From: Sphingomicrobium sediminis
GTDB taxonomy: Bacteria > Pseudomonadota > Alphaproteobacteria > Sphingomonadales > Sphingomonadaceae
DNA: 64,000 nucleotides
Assembly (NCBI RefSeq): GCF_023805295.1
Contig: NZ_JAMSHT010000001.1
Coordinates: 1,736,001-1,800,000, forward strand
Direction of reading: 5' to 3'
Shown: piece by piece, positions 35,414 to 45,411 of the stretch
Layout: each line of letters opens with the position of its first letter
Numbering within the stretch: the stretch's first letter is position 1
Program-made: the position numbers and the translations under genes
The notes under the pieces: generated by a model
What the model was told of the DNA's origin: nothing
Databases searched by the model: none
The model's input: the letters and a program-made list of their open reading frames with translations, nothing else

Positions 35414-35560
35414 GATTGGTGATCCTTGGCGTTGCTGGCGGTCGCACCATTGCAACCGACGTTCACTGTTCTGGGACCGACGTGTCAGCGCCCGATGCCG
35501 CAGCGACGACTTTCATGTTTCAATTGTGACAGGCCCCTGCGCGGGGTAGGGTCGAGCCCG

Positions 35561-37066
35561 ATGGCGGGAGACGCGCCTTTTCTGGGAGGGGCCTTCGAGG
35601 CGACCTTCGACTGCATCGTCGTGGCGCGGCCCGACGGGCGCATCGTCTACGTCAATCCGGCCGCCGAGAAGAGTTTCGGCCACCCGCTGCGCGCAGCCTT
35701 CGGCAAGACCGTCGCCGAGCTGCTCGTCCCCGAAGACCAGACCGATCTCTACCAGTCCGAATGGGACAAGTTCTGGAATGACGAGCCCACGCAGATTGCC
35801 GGGCGCGGGGCGCGCACCGACATCGCCCATGCCGACGGCCACCGCGTGCCCGTCCACTCCTCGCTCCGCCGCATCGACATTGAGGGCGAGGCTTACGCCA
35901 TCATCGCGCTACGCGATCTGTCGGAGATCGACCGGCTCGAAGGCGACGCGCGGCGCAACCGCAAGTTGTTCGAGCAATTTACCCGCAACGCCCCGGTCGG
36001 CATGTATGTAAAGAAAGGCGATGGCCGCTACGCGCTCATCAACCCGCAGATGGAGCGGCTGTTTGGCAAGCCGGCCGAGGAAATTATCGGCAAGACGGTG
36101 CGTGACATGCTGCCGCCCGCCGAGGCACAGATGGTCGAGGATTATGATCGCGAGATCCTCGAAGCCCAAGCGCCCAAGGCCGTCGTCGAGAAGCTCGACG
36201 ATGTCGGCCAGTATGAATGGACGCTCGTCGTCCGCTTCCCGCTCGACAGCGAGGACGATCCCGGCGCGATCGGCGGGTTCGAGATCGACATCACCCCGCA
36301 AAAGCGCGCCGAGGAAGAATTGTCACGCTCGCGCGAACGGCTCAACCAGGCCGAACGCATGACGGCGCTGGGCAGCCTGCTCGCCGGGGTCAGCCACGAA
36401 CTCAACAACCCGCTCGCCATCGTCGTCGGCGAAGCAACCCTGCTCGAGGAAGACGCCGCCGGCGGCACGCTCGAAGAAGGCGCCAACCGCATCCGCCGCG
36501 CCGCCGAGCGCTGCGCCTCGATCGTCCAGTCGTTCCTCGCCATGGCCCGCCAGAAACCTGCCGACCGCGACCAGGTCGATATCAACGCGCTCATCGAAGC
36601 GGTACTGAGCCTCACCCATTACCAGATGCGCTCGAGCGATATCCGCATCGACCTCGACCTTGCCGAGGACCTGCCGCGCATCCACGCCGATGCCGACCAG
36701 CTCCAGCAGGTGCTCATCAACCTGCTCATCAATGCCCAGCAGGCATTGCAGGAATGCGCCCCGCCGCGCGAAATCCGGGTCTCCAGCGAACGCGAGGGCG
36801 ACGAGATCGTCATCGGCGTTGCCGACAATGGCCCGGGCATCCCGGCCGAAACCGCAGCGCGGATCTTCGACCCCTTCTTCACGACCAAGCCCGAGGGCAC
36901 CGGGACCGGCATCGGCCTGTCCTACAGCCAAGGCGTCGTCGAGGCGCATGCCGGCAGCCTGACGCTGCGTGACAATGGCAAGGGCGCGCATTTCGACGTG
37001 CGGCTGCCGATCGATCCCGGTCCGGCGCGACCGATGCTCGAACCGATCCAGGAGAATGAGGCGTGA
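35561..37066 (+). CDS. PAS-domain sensor histidine kinase
   Basis: The ATG at 35561 gives 501 residues and places the first PAS domain at the very start ([28 protein letters not shown]). A second PAS domain starts near residue 130 ([30 protein letters not shown]). The HisKA box is [16 protein letters not shown] with His279 as the phosphorylated residue. The ATPase domain has the N box [15 protein letters not shown], the G1 box VADNGPGIP and [13 protein letters not shown]. No membrane helix is seen, so it senses a cytoplasmic signal. The response regulator gene overlaps its stop as GTGA. Confidence 0.93.
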   Translation: MAGDAPFLGGAFEATFDCIVVARPDGRIVYVNPAAEKSFGHPLRAAFGKTVAELLVPEDQTDLYQSEWDKFWNDEPTQIAGRGARTDIAHADGHRVPVHSSLRRIDIEGEAYAIIALRDLSEIDRLEGDARRNRKLFEQFTRNAPVGMYVKKGDGRYALINPQMERLFGKPAEEIIGKTVRDMLPPAEAQMVEDYDREILEAQAPKAVVEKLDDVGQYEWTLVVRFPLDSEDDPGAIGGFEIDITPQKRAEEELSRSRERLNQAERMTALGSLLAGVSHELNNPLAIVVGEATLLEEDAAGGTLEEGANRIRRAAERCASIVQSFLAMARQKPADRDQVDINALIEAVLSLTHYQMRSSDIRIDLDLAEDLPRIHADADQLQQVLINLLINAQQALQECAPPREIRVSSEREGDEIVIGVADNGPGIPAETAARIFDPFFTTKPEGTGTGIGLSYSQGVVEAHAGSLTLRDNGKGAHFDVRLPIDPGPARPMLEPIQENEA

Positions 37067-37779
37067 GCGCAATCGCCTTCCACATCGTCAGCCTCGATGA
37101 CGAGCCCGATATCGGCGCGATGATCAAACGCTATTTCGAGAAGAATGGCCTGCCCGTCTCCACCGTCGAGACCGCCGCCGATTTCTGGGACCTGGTCGCC
37201 CAGCGCCCTGTCGATATCGCGCTGCTCGACATCAACATGCCGGGCGAGGATGGCGTGTCGATCGCGCGCGAACTCAGGAAGCGCGGCAATTGCGGGATTA
37301 TCTTCCTCACCGCCAACAATGACGATGTCGACAAGATCGTCGGGCTCGAGGTCGGCGCCGACGATTATGTCACCAAGCCCTTCAACCCGCGCGAATTGCT
37401 TGCCCGCGTTCGATCTCTAATGCGCCGCCTGGGTGAACGCGAGGAAGGCGAAGCCGCCACTGCAGGCCGCGAGGTCGTCATCGGCAAATGCCGCCTCAAC
37501 CTTGAAAGCCGCTCGCTATTCGACGCGGATGGCGGCGAGGTCGCGCTGACGGCGATGGAATATGACCTGCTCGATGCCTTTGCGCGGCACCCCAATCAGG
37601 TCCTCTCGCGCGACCGCCTGCTCGACCTCGCCCATGGCAAGGAAGACAAAGCGTTCGACCGCTCGATCGACACCCGCATCGTGCGGCTTCGCAAAAAGAT
37701 CGAGATCGATCCCGCCCATCCCCGCGCCATCCGTACGGTGCGCGGGGTCGGCTATCGCTTCTGTCCCGGCGAGGGCTGA
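37063..37779 (+). CDS. OmpR-family response regulator
   Basis: The 238-residue protein starts with GTG overlapping the kinase stop. The receiver domain has SLDDEPDIG (acidic pocket), the phosphorylated Asp56 in ALLDINMPGEDG, and the lysine in YVTKPFNPREL. The C-terminal winged helix (EVALTAMEYDLLDAFARHPNQVLSRDRLLDL ... DRSIDTRIVRLRKKIE) is of the OmpR/PhoB type. With the upstream kinase it forms a complete two-component system. Its targets cannot be told from the sequence. It is convergent with the AbgT gene, with 3 bases between stops. Confidence 0.94.
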   Translation: MSAIAFHIVSLDDEPDIGAMIKRYFEKNGLPVSTVETAADFWDLVAQRPVDIALLDINMPGEDGVSIARELRKRGNCGIIFLTANNDDVDKIVGLEVGADDYVTKPFNPRELLARVRSLMRRLGEREEGEAATAGREVVIGKCRLNLESRSLFDADGGEVALTAMEYDLLDAFARHPNQVLSRDRLLDLAHGKEDKAFDRSIDTRIVRLRKKIEIDPAHPRAIRTVRGVGYRFCPGEG

Positions 37780-37782
37780 AGC

Positions 37783-39387
37783 CTAGAGCACTGCCTCGTA
37801 ATAGGTCGGCGATCCCGGCCCCACCGGCAGCCCGAACACGAACGTCCACAGGTAGAAGAAGACCGACCAGAAGGTCAGGAAGAAGAGCGTGTAGGGCAGC
37901 ATCATCGCGATGAGCGTGCCCACGCCCAGATCCTTCTGGTAGCGCGTCGCCCAAGCCAGGATCAGCCCGAAATAGCTCATCATCGGGGTGATGATGTTGG
38001 TTGTGCTGTCGCCGATCCGGTAGGCCGCCTGGATCGCTTCGGGCGCATAACCGATCAGCATCAGCATCGGCACGAAGATCGGCGCGGTCACCGCCCATTG
38101 CGCGCTCGCACTGCCCAGCGAGAGGTTGATGATCGCGCAGATGAGGATGAAGGCGAAGAAGACCATCGGCCCGGTCAGCCCCGTATCGACGAGGAATTGC
38201 GCGCCCGTCACTGCGGTGATCGCGCCAAGGTTGGTCCAGCCGAAAAAGGCGACGAACTGCGCGGCGAAGAAAACGAGCACGATATATAGGCCGAGCGAGC
38301 TCAGCGCCTTGGCCATGGCGTCGATGACATCGCGGTCGGTCTTCATCGTCCCGGCAGCGCGGCCATAGGCGTAGCCGATCGCCACGAAGAAGATGAAGAT
38401 CCACATCACGAACCCGTCGAAGAAGGGCGAGTCCATCCGGTCGCCGTCTTCGGGATTCCTGAGGATCCCCCATTCGGGCACCAGCGTCAGCGCCATCAGC
38501 CCCAGCACCGCGACGAACGCGACCCCGGCCCATTTGAGACCCTTGCGCTCCTTGTCGGTGAGCGGCTCCATATTGGCGCTTTCGAGGATCGTGCCGTCCG
38601 ACTTTTCGGGGTCGTAGGTGCCGAGCTGCGGCTCGACGATCTTCAATGACACCCAGCTGCCGATCGCCGTGATGAGGAAGGTCGAGACGAACATGAAATA
38701 CCAGTTGGCGGTCGCCAGCACGGTATATTCGGGGTCGATCAGCTGCGCAGCTTCCTCGGTAATGCCGGCCAGCAGCGGGTCGACCGTGCCGATCAGCAAG
38801 TTGGCGCTATAACCCCCCGACACGCCGGCAAAGGCCGCGGCCATCCCGGCGAGCGGATGACGCCCGAGCGCATAATAGATGGCGCCGCCGAGCGGGATCA
38901 GCACGACATAGCCGACCTCGCTCGCCGTGTTCGAAATGATGCCGGCAAAGACGATCGCGACGGTGACGAGCTTGGGCGGCGCACGCAGCACCAGCCCGCG
39001 CACCGCGGCCCCGAGCATGCCCGAATGTTCGGCCACCCCGACGCCCAACATCGCGACCAACACCACGCCCAGCGGCGCGAAGCCGGTGAAATTGTCGACC
39101 ATGCCGGTGAAGATGCGGCGCACGCCGTCACCGTCCATCAGGCTCACCGCGCGGATCATGCCGTCGGCGGCCACGCCATTGGCTCCGGCTGGACGCGGAT
39201 CGACCACCGCCACGCCCATCGCCGCGAACAAGCCCGACAACAACACGATGCCGAGCGCCAGCAGCGCGAACAAGGTCACCGGATGCGGCAGCAAATTGCC
39301 GAGCCACTCGACCCCGCTCAGGAAGCGCGAAAAAGCGTTGCGCTTGGCACGCGCATGTTCGTGGGCGGGAATGGGATTCTCGGTCAT
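37783..39387 (-). CDS. AbgT-family transporter (p-aminobenzoyl-glutamate type)
   Basis: A 534-residue polytopic protein with about eleven hydrophobic segments. It has the AbgT signatures LPHPVTLFALLALGIVL near the N-terminus, GVAEHSGMLGAAVRGLV, SGGYSANLLIGTVDPLLAGITEEAA and IGDSTTNIITPMMSYFGLILA. Family members import p-aminobenzoyl-glutamate or export sulfonamides and p-aminobenzoate as antimetabolite efflux pumps. No folate gene is next to it. A plain promoter region of 120 bases lies upstream, before the oxygenase gene on the same strand. Confidence 0.92.
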   Translation of the reverse strand: MTENPIPAHEHARAKRNAFSRFLSGVEWLGNLLPHPVTLFALLALGIVLLSGLFAAMGVAVVDPRPAGANGVAADGMIRAVSLMDGDGVRRIFTGMVDNFTGFAPLGVVLVAMLGVGVAEHSGMLGAAVRGLVLRAPPKLVTVAIVFAGIISNTASEVGYVVLIPLGGAIYYALGRHPLAGMAAAFAGVSGGYSANLLIGTVDPLLAGITEEAAQLIDPEYTVLATANWYFMFVSTFLITAIGSWVSLKIVEPQLGTYDPEKSDGTILESANMEPLTDKERKGLKWAGVAFVAVLGLMALTLVPEWGILRNPEDGDRMDSPFFDGFVMWIFIFFVAIGYAYGRAAGTMKTDRDVIDAMAKALSSLGLYIVLVFFAAQFVAFFGWTNLGAITAVTGAQFLVDTGLTGPMVFFAFILICAIINLSLGSASAQWAVTAPIFVPMLMLIGYAPEAIQAAYRIGDSTTNIITPMMSYFGLILAWATRYQKDLGVGTLIAMMLPYTLFFLTFWSVFFYLWTFVFGLPVGPGSPTYYEAVL

Positions 39388-39508
39388 GTAGTAAAGCTTC
39401 CGTGGTACGGGGCGTGAAACTGGAAAGGCGGCACCCTAAGGGTCCGGCGCGATTAGGCAATCGCCGCGCGAACAAATCGCGAAGCGCCTGAACCGCGTCC
39501 GAACGGGC

Positions 39509-40192
39509 TCAGGCCACCGTCATGAAGCTGTTGAGCGTGAGGCGCCCCTTCGCAGGGTCGTCCGACAGCTTGGCATCGTCGGGGATGATCCCCGAATGGA
39601 GCAGCCGCCCGCGATAAAGCGCGAAACGGTCGGGCACCGATTGGACCTGCGCGATCATCGTGTAGCGATCATTGTCGCCATGGAAGTAGCGCGCCTCGGG
39701 CATGCCAAACTTGTCGGCCTCGCGTTGCATCGCTTCGTTGTAGATGGGCTCGCGCTCCGGCGTGATCGCCTCGAAGCCGGTCGCATTGTGGCGATAAAAC
39801 GCCGTGCCGCCATCCTCGGGCCCACCAAGATAATGCATCGCCGCCATCATCTCGCCCTGCGCACTGTCATAATGCGGCACGCGCTGGAGCGGCCCCAGAT
39901 CGTCGGGATTGTCGGTCACCAGTGAATACATGGAGCCCTTGAGGTCGACCCGCTCGCGCACCCCGAAAATCTCCTGCAGGATCTTCATCAGGATTGGCCG
40001 CTGGGCGTGCAGATAGCCCTCCGGCGCTGGCGCCCGCACACCGGGATAGGCCGGCCCGACGCGCTGATAATCGAGCCCCTCGCCCGCCTTGCGCAGTGCC
40101 TCCGCCTGGCCGGTGAAATTGTCGACGATGACCAGCGGCTCCTGGTCCTTGCCGAGGCGATAGACCTGCACTTGGGGAGTAGGCTTGTTCAT
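39509..40192 (-). CDS. DUF6445-like 2-oxoglutarate/Fe(II) oxygenase-fold protein
   Basis: A 227-residue protein whose motifs fit a double-stranded beta-helix oxygenase. PHYDSAQ could supply the H-x-D iron ligands, GRLLHSG the distal histidine, and GRLTLNSF the arginine that binds 2-oxoglutarate. The N-terminal PLVIVDNFTGQAEALRKAGE and YPGVRAPAP segments are typical of the DUF6445 family found near tryptophan-halogenase-like genes in related bacteria. No halogenase is present here. The substrate is unknown. It is divergent from the thiC riboswitch. Confidence 0.75.
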   Translation of the reverse strand: MNKPTPQVQVYRLGKDQEPLVIVDNFTGQAEALRKAGEGLDYQRVGPAYPGVRAPAPEGYLHAQRPILMKILQEIFGVRERVDLKGSMYSLVTDNPDDLGPLQRVPHYDSAQGEMMAAMHYLGGPEDGGTAFYRHNATGFEAITPEREPIYNEAMQREADKFGMPEARYFHGDNDRYTMIAQVQSVPDRFALYRGRLLHSGIIPDDAKLSDDPAKGRLTLNSFMTVA

Positions 40193-40265
40193 GCCGCCTT
40201 TCTCCCTGTCCCTTCGAGCCGGGTCAATCCCGCCCTTTCCAAAAGCGGCGCGCTCGCCTAGGCAA

Positions 40266-42304
<2,039 letters not shown>

Positions 42305-42313
42305 GCGGCAGGC

Positions 42314-42344
42314 TCCGGCCCCTCGCACCGCCGAGCGGGCCGGA
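42314..42344 (+). terminator. Hairpin terminator after thiC
   Basis: TCCGGCCC (42314-42321) pairs with GGGCCGGA (42337-42344), and inner CTCG/CGAG extends it to 12 bp with one bulged base. Only a weak AT-rich stretch (TTAGCCAAATATT) follows, so termination efficiency is uncertain. Confidence 0.6.
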
Positions 42345-42406
42345 TTAGCCAAATATTATGAAGACGCGCGCATGATGGCAGGCCAGTTCATTCGAAAGGG
42401 CGCGTC

Positions 42407-42796
42407 ATGCTCAACCTGTTCCGAACCATTGCCATCGCGACGGTAGTGCTCGCCGCCGTCGCTGCGGGCATGCTCACCTTCCGGGTGCCGCTGACCGAGA
42501 CGGCTGTAGATGTGATGGCCAAGACGCGCCCAGAGCTATTCGCGAACGCAACCGTTACCGACAGTGCGCCCGAATTCCACCAGCGCTTTCCGGACGGCAC
42601 CTACGAAAGCGAATTGATCGAATATCTCGAGAGCGAAGGCTTCACGATCGAGGTGCAGGCCAACCAGCTACGCAAAGCGACGCTGCGCATCGTGAGATCG
42701 GATTGCGGCGAAGAAATTGACGTCTCCTGGTACATCAATGCTGCCGGCAAAATCCACAATACGAGCGCTTATGCCGAGGATTCTCTCTGCTGGTGA
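42407..42796 (+). CDS. Small membrane-anchored protein, function unknown
   Basis: A 129-residue protein with one N-terminal hydrophobic segment (TIAIATVVLAAVAAGMLTF) and a periplasmic part. The C-terminal half (FTIEVQANQLRKATLRIVRSDCGEEIDVSWYINAAGKIHNTSAYAEDSLCW) has two cysteines that could pair. I do not recognise a family. It lies between thiC and a fragment resembling the ThiC C-terminus. The segment may have been inserted there. Confidence 0.6.
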   Translation: MLNLFRTIAIATVVLAAVAAGMLTFRVPLTETAVDVMAKTRPELFANATVTDSAPEFHQRFPDGTYESELIEYLESEGFTIEVQANQLRKATLRIVRSDCGEEIDVSWYINAAGKIHNTSAYAEDSLCW

Positions 42797-42810
42797 TTGG
42801 AGCGGGGGGC

Positions 42811-42876
42811 GACGCCGGGGCGGAGAAGGGCATGGCCGAGATAAGCGAGAAGTATCGCGAGAGTGGGAAGGGCTTT
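42811..42876 (+). pseudogene. Remnant resembling the ThiC C-terminal tail
   Basis: The frame starting at GTG 42793 reads EKGMAEISEKYRESGKGF. This closely matches the tail of ThiC proteins ([17 protein letters not shown] in the local thiC). The rest of the frame has no ThiC similarity. The DNA shares blocks such as GGGCATGG and TATCGCGAG with the end of thiC. It looks like the 3' end of a second or earlier thiC copy, left behind by recombination. No ribosome site is apparent. Confidence 0.5.
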
Positions 42877-42988
42877 AAGCGGAGAACGGGTAAGGCGCTC
42901 ACAACGGTGTCTGGTCAGCTCATCGCCCGCGAAAGAAATCCTGCCCCGCGCATTGCATTCGCGCCCTCCACGCCCCACCTTGGGCACA

Positions 42989-43020
42989 AGCTACCAGTCG
43001 CGATCGACGGTTGCGGGGAA
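42989..43020 (+). repeat. Conserved leader element, copy 1
   Basis: AGCTACCAGTCG followed by the ATCGACGGTTGCGGGG block opens a leader of about 130 bases that also has a pyrimidine-rich tract (43028-43059), a TAGCCGGCGCATCAGCGGCC block and a purine-rich ribosome site. The same order occurs at 43843 and 45282. The stretch before it (42877-42988) shows nothing recognisable. It precedes the first degenerate cold-shock gene. Confidence 0.75.
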
Positions 43021-43122
43021 TTGTGATTTCTCTCCCTACTTCTTTCCTTTTCGTCTCCTAGCCGGCGCATCAGCGGCCGCTCCCGGCCCGCGTGCGGTCA
43101 CGCGAAAGGGAAGAGCATCATC

Positions 43123-43353
43123 ATCCATTACGGCTTCATCCAAAGCTATGACGGCAAGCAGGGTACCGGCAGGATCGTCCCCGAACTGGGCGGCGACACG
43201 CTGATCTTTCACAAGGAAGGCCTCGAGGACCCGAAGCAGCAACCCCAGCCGACCCAGCGCTACAGTTTTGAAACCAGCACCTTCGACCGCGGCCGCAAAC
43301 AGGCCGTGAACCTGCGCCGACTTGATTGCGGCGGCGAGCGACGCACCGCGTAG
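43123..43353 (+). pseudogene. Degenerate cold-shock-domain protein, copy 1, without a normal start codon
   Basis: The frame encodes IHYGFIQSYDGKQGTGRIVPE and continues to TAG at 43351, colinear with the intact copy at 43977 (77 codons). At the expected start, ATGGCTCAT of copy 2 is replaced by ATCCAT, so there is an ATC run where the ATG should be. No in-frame ATG, GTG or TTG lies in the leader. The coding frame is otherwise open and conserved, which suggests recent loss or translation from ATC. The cold-shock RNP1 and RNP2 aromatic residues are missing, as in copy 2. Confidence 0.6.
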
Positions 43354-43371
43354 CTACGACCGCCTGCCGGG

Positions 43372-43400
43372 CCCGGAAGCGTCACTTGGATGCTTCCGGG
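43372..43400 (+). promoter_or_regulatory. Intra-module hairpin, copy 1
   Basis: CCCGGAAGC (43372-43380) pairs perfectly with GCTTCCGGG (43392-43400). It lies between the cold-shock-like frame and the following small gene. The second module has an equivalent hairpin at 44231. No T tract follows, so it is more likely an RNA-processing or stability element than a terminator. Confidence 0.55.
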
Positions 43401-43439
43401 TCGTCTGCCCCCCCTTCTTCCATTCCAAAAGGATCGACC

Positions 43440-43736
43440 ATGGACCTCAACGAACTTCTCCACCGCCAGCAGGTCGCCTTGATGAAGGCCGACCTCGCCG
43501 ACGATTGCACCAGCCGCGAGGCGCATCTCGCCGAGGTTGCAGACTTTGCCGGATCGATCGCCGACCTGCGCCAGGCCAAGGCAGCGCCACCCTATCCCGC
43601 CCCGTCGGGCAACGCGCGGATCGATGAATGGATCGACGCCGCCGCCAGCCAGGCCGGCAACAAGCTCGCCAAGATGCTGGAGCGTCATTTCGGCAAGGCC
43701 GACCGCCGCCGCGCCATCCCGAGAGAATTGCGATAG
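43440..43736 (+). CDS. Small module protein, copy 1 (MDLNELL family, unknown function)
   Basis: A 98-residue protein starting MDLNELLHRQQVALMKADLA. The first 60 residues are nearly identical to the copy at 44300: a helical, His/Gln-containing segment, then SREAHLAEVADFAGSIADLRQAKAAPPYPAP. The C-terminal part is different from the other copies and basic (AKMLERHFGKADRRRAIPRELR). The family seems to be a short helical protein often found next to cold-shock genes in sphingomonads, from memory. No function is known to me. Confidence 0.72.
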   Translation: MDLNELLHRQQVALMKADLADDCTSREAHLAEVADFAGSIADLRQAKAAPPYPAPSGNARIDEWIDAAASQAGNKLAKMLERHFGKADRRRAIPRELR

Positions 43737-43842
43737 GACGCCGGCTTACTTTGGCGCAAAGCCGCCAAAACCTGTTTTTTCTCAGATGTTTATTTCTCCC
43801 TCGCCCTTGCGCAGGCGCGCCACCATCCCCACCTTGATGATT

Positions 43843-43874
43843 AGCTACCAGTCGAAATCGACGGTTGCGGGGAA
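43843..43874 (+). repeat. Conserved leader element, copy 2
   Basis: The block AGCTACCAGTCG, with ATCGACGGTTGCGGGGAA after it, matches the element at 42989. It is followed by the pyrimidine tract 43881-43913, the TAGCCGGCGCATCAGCGGCC block and the AGAGAAGGA ribosome site. Part of the pyrimidine tract (CCTTCT) is complementary to the ribosome site (AGAAGG). Confidence 0.78.
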
Positions 43875-43976
43875 CGAGCGTTTCCAACCCTTCACCTTTC
43901 CTTTCCGCCTTCTAGCCGGCGCATCAGCGGCCGATCCCGGCCGACTGCGCGCAACGAAAAGAGAAGGACAATCATC

Positions 43977-44210
43977 ATGGCTCATTATGGCCTCATCAAG
44001 AATTACGACGGCAAACAGGGTACCGGCACGATCACCCCCGAAAAGGGCGGCGATGCGCTGATGTTCCAGAAGGAAGGCTTGGAAGATCCCAAGCAGGTTC
44101 CCCAGCCGACCCAGCGCTACAGCTTCGAAACGAGCACCGTCGATGGCGGCAAGACGCAGGCCGTGAACCTGCGCCGACAGCATAGCGGCGGCGCGCAACG
44201 TACCGCGTAA
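43977..44210 (+). CDS. Degenerate cold-shock-domain protein, copy 2
   Basis: A 77-residue protein starting MAHYGLIKNYDGKQGTGTITP. It aligns over its length with the true cold-shock protein at 44886. However, the RNP1 motif KGFGFI is replaced by KQGTGTI, and the RNP2 segment FVHIS by LMFQK. The aromatic residues that stack on RNA bases are therefore gone. The rest (PTQRYSFETSTVDGGKTQAVNLRR) keeps the strand pattern of the fold. It has a good AGAAGGA ribosome site. It may bind another ligand or partner in place of RNA. Confidence 0.8.
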   Translation: MAHYGLIKNYDGKQGTGTITPEKGGDALMFQKEGLEDPKQVPQPTQRYSFETSTVDGGKTQAVNLRRQHSGGAQRTA

Positions 44211-44230
44211 CGCGACGACCGTCTGCCGGG

Positions 44231-44259
44231 CCCGGAGGCGTCCAGGGGGCGCTTCCGGG
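44231..44259 (+). promoter_or_regulatory. Intra-module hairpin, copy 2
   Basis: CCCGGAGGCG (44231-44240) pairs with CGCTTCCGGG (44250-44259) with one G-U pair. It occupies the same place as the hairpin at 43372 in the first module, between the cold-shock-like gene and the MDLNELL gene. Confidence 0.55.
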
Positions 44260-44299
44260 TCGACTGCATCCAGCTTCCATTGCCTTCGAAGGACCGATC

Positions 44300-44650
44300 A
44301 TGGATCTCAACGAACTTCTTCACCGCCAGCAGGTCGCCCTGATGAAGGCCGACCTCGCCGACGATTGCTCCAGCCGCGAGGCGCATCTCGCCGAGGTGGC
44401 CGACTATGCCGGGTCGATCGCCGACCTGCGCCAGGCCAAGGCTGCACCGCCCTATCCCGCCCCGTCGGGCAATGCGCGATTGGACGAATGGGTCGACGAT
44501 GGCGGCGCCACACAGTCGCTGTCCGGCATGGTCAATGTCCCGCCGTTGGTGACGAAGACGATCATCGAGTATCATGTCGGCACGAACCGCTACACCGATC
44601 TTGCCCATGCCATGGCCGAGCGCGCGCGCCTCGCCGTACAGGCGCCATAG
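44300..44650 (+). CDS. Small module protein, copy 2 (MDLNELL family, unknown function)
   Basis: A 116-residue protein whose first 60 residues are almost identical to copy 1. The C-terminal part differs from copy 1 but matches the third copy: TKTIIEYHVGTNRYTDLAHAMAERARLAV here against VHRLIEYSVGPYRYSNFEDALAEQIRVAE at the end of the gene at 45705. The shared pattern is IEYxVGxxRYxxxxxAxAExxRxA. The protein looks helical and cytoplasmic. This full-length form is likely to be the original architecture. Confidence 0.75.
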   Translation: MDLNELLHRQQVALMKADLADDCSSREAHLAEVADYAGSIADLRQAKAAPPYPAPSGNARLDEWVDDGGATQSLSGMVNVPPLVTKTIIEYHVGTNRYTDLAHAMAERARLAVQAP

Positions 44651-44885
44651 CCGGGCAATTGACCCAGCGGCGAGACTTTCATTAGGTATATCGCCAAACC
44701 TGTGTTAGACGGTCCCCGCTGACGTCGACATTTGCGACGGACTTCGGTTTTTGACTTCGCCGCTTGCCCTTCGGGCCCCGGCGTAAAACAGACTTCGACT
44801 TCCCTTCAAACGACACGAATACGCATACCTTGCTCGCGCTGTTGCGAGCGAGGCAACACTGATGTTCTTTGAAAGGAACTCGATT
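44651..44885 (+). promoter_or_regulatory. Long leader of the cold-shock gene
   Basis: No gene is seen in these 235 bases. They include a hairpin just before the start (GCTCGC 44832-44837 with GCGAGC 44844-44849, extended by TTGC/GCAA) and a AAAGGAACT ribosome site after it. A long structured leader is typical of cspA-type mRNAs, where it controls translation with temperature. That this one does so is inference. Confidence 0.5.
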
Positions 44886-45098
44886 ATGGCCAACAGTGGC
44901 ACCGTAAAATTCTTCAACAACGACAAGGGCTTCGGCTTCATCACGCCTGACAATGGCGGCGGCGATGCCTTCGTCCACATCAGCGCCGTCCAGGCCGCTG
45001 GCATCCAGGGCCTGCGCGAAGGCGACCGTCTCAATTACGAGATGGAAACCGGTCGCAACGGCAAGGAAAGCGCCTGCAACCTGTCGATGGCCGACTAA
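44886..45098 (+). CDS. Cold-shock protein (CspA family)
   Basis: The ATG at 44886 gives 70 residues. RNP1 is KGFGFITP and RNP2 is DAFVHIS, so both nucleic-acid-binding motifs are intact. The GTVKFFNNDKGFGFI start is typical of the family. It is an RNA chaperone. The gene lies among three modules that encode degenerate versions of the same fold, and it ends in a very strong terminator. Confidence 0.95.
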   Translation: MANSGTVKFFNNDKGFGFITPDNGGGDAFVHISAVQAAGIQGLREGDRLNYEMETGRNGKESACNLSMAD

Positions 45099-45128
45099 CT
45101 CACCCTGCTTCCCGCGGGGGGAAGGAAG

Positions 45129-45176
45129 GGGCGCCGCCGGGCACAAGAGCAATCTTGGCCCGGCGGCGCCCTTTTT
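45129..45176 (+). terminator. Strong terminator of the cold-shock gene
   Basis: A 14-bp perfect stem (45129-45142 with 45158-45171) is extended through one bulged A by CAAGA/TCTTG. It is closed by a GCAA tetraloop and followed by TTTTT (45172-45176). Confidence 0.95.
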
Positions 45177-45247
45177 CGTGACCACGCCCATGGCCTGCGA
45201 ACTCAGGCCCGGCAGTGCTCAAAACGTCAAGAAATCAGTGATTTAGA

Positions 45248-45275
45248 TTGACTTTTCTACAATTTCGATTAGTAG
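45248..45275 (+). promoter_or_regulatory. Possible sigma-70 type promoter of the third module
   Basis: TTGACT at 45248-45253 and TAGTAG at 45270-45275 are 16 bases apart, directly before the conserved leader element. The -10 match is poor. The other two leaders lack this sequence. Confidence 0.3.
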
Positions 45276-45281
45276 GGGCCC

Positions 45282-45312
45282 AGCTACCAGTCGCAATCGA
45301 CGGTTGCGAGGA
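45282..45312 (+). repeat. Conserved leader element, copy 3
   Basis: AGCTACCAGTCG, with CAATCGACGGTTGCGAGGA after it, is the third copy of the element at 42989 and 43843. Here CGCAA and TTGCG can form a short hairpin. A pyrimidine tract (45323-45353), a diverged TAGCCCGCG block and an AAGGAAAGG ribosome site follow, as in the other leaders. Confidence 0.75.
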
Positions 45313-45411
45313 TCAGGCTGTCGGCCTCCTCACTCCTTTCTTTTCCGCCTCTTAGCCCGCGTAGCTGCGGCCAATGGCGGTTCGCACGCGCGCAAGGAAA
45401 GGTGTGATGCA

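Noticed and set aside
42793..43026. A 77-codon frame after the small gene at 42407 as a new gene
   Set aside because: Only the ThiC-tail-like part is meaningful. The rest runs into the conserved leader of the first module and has no ribosome site, so it is treated as a remnant.
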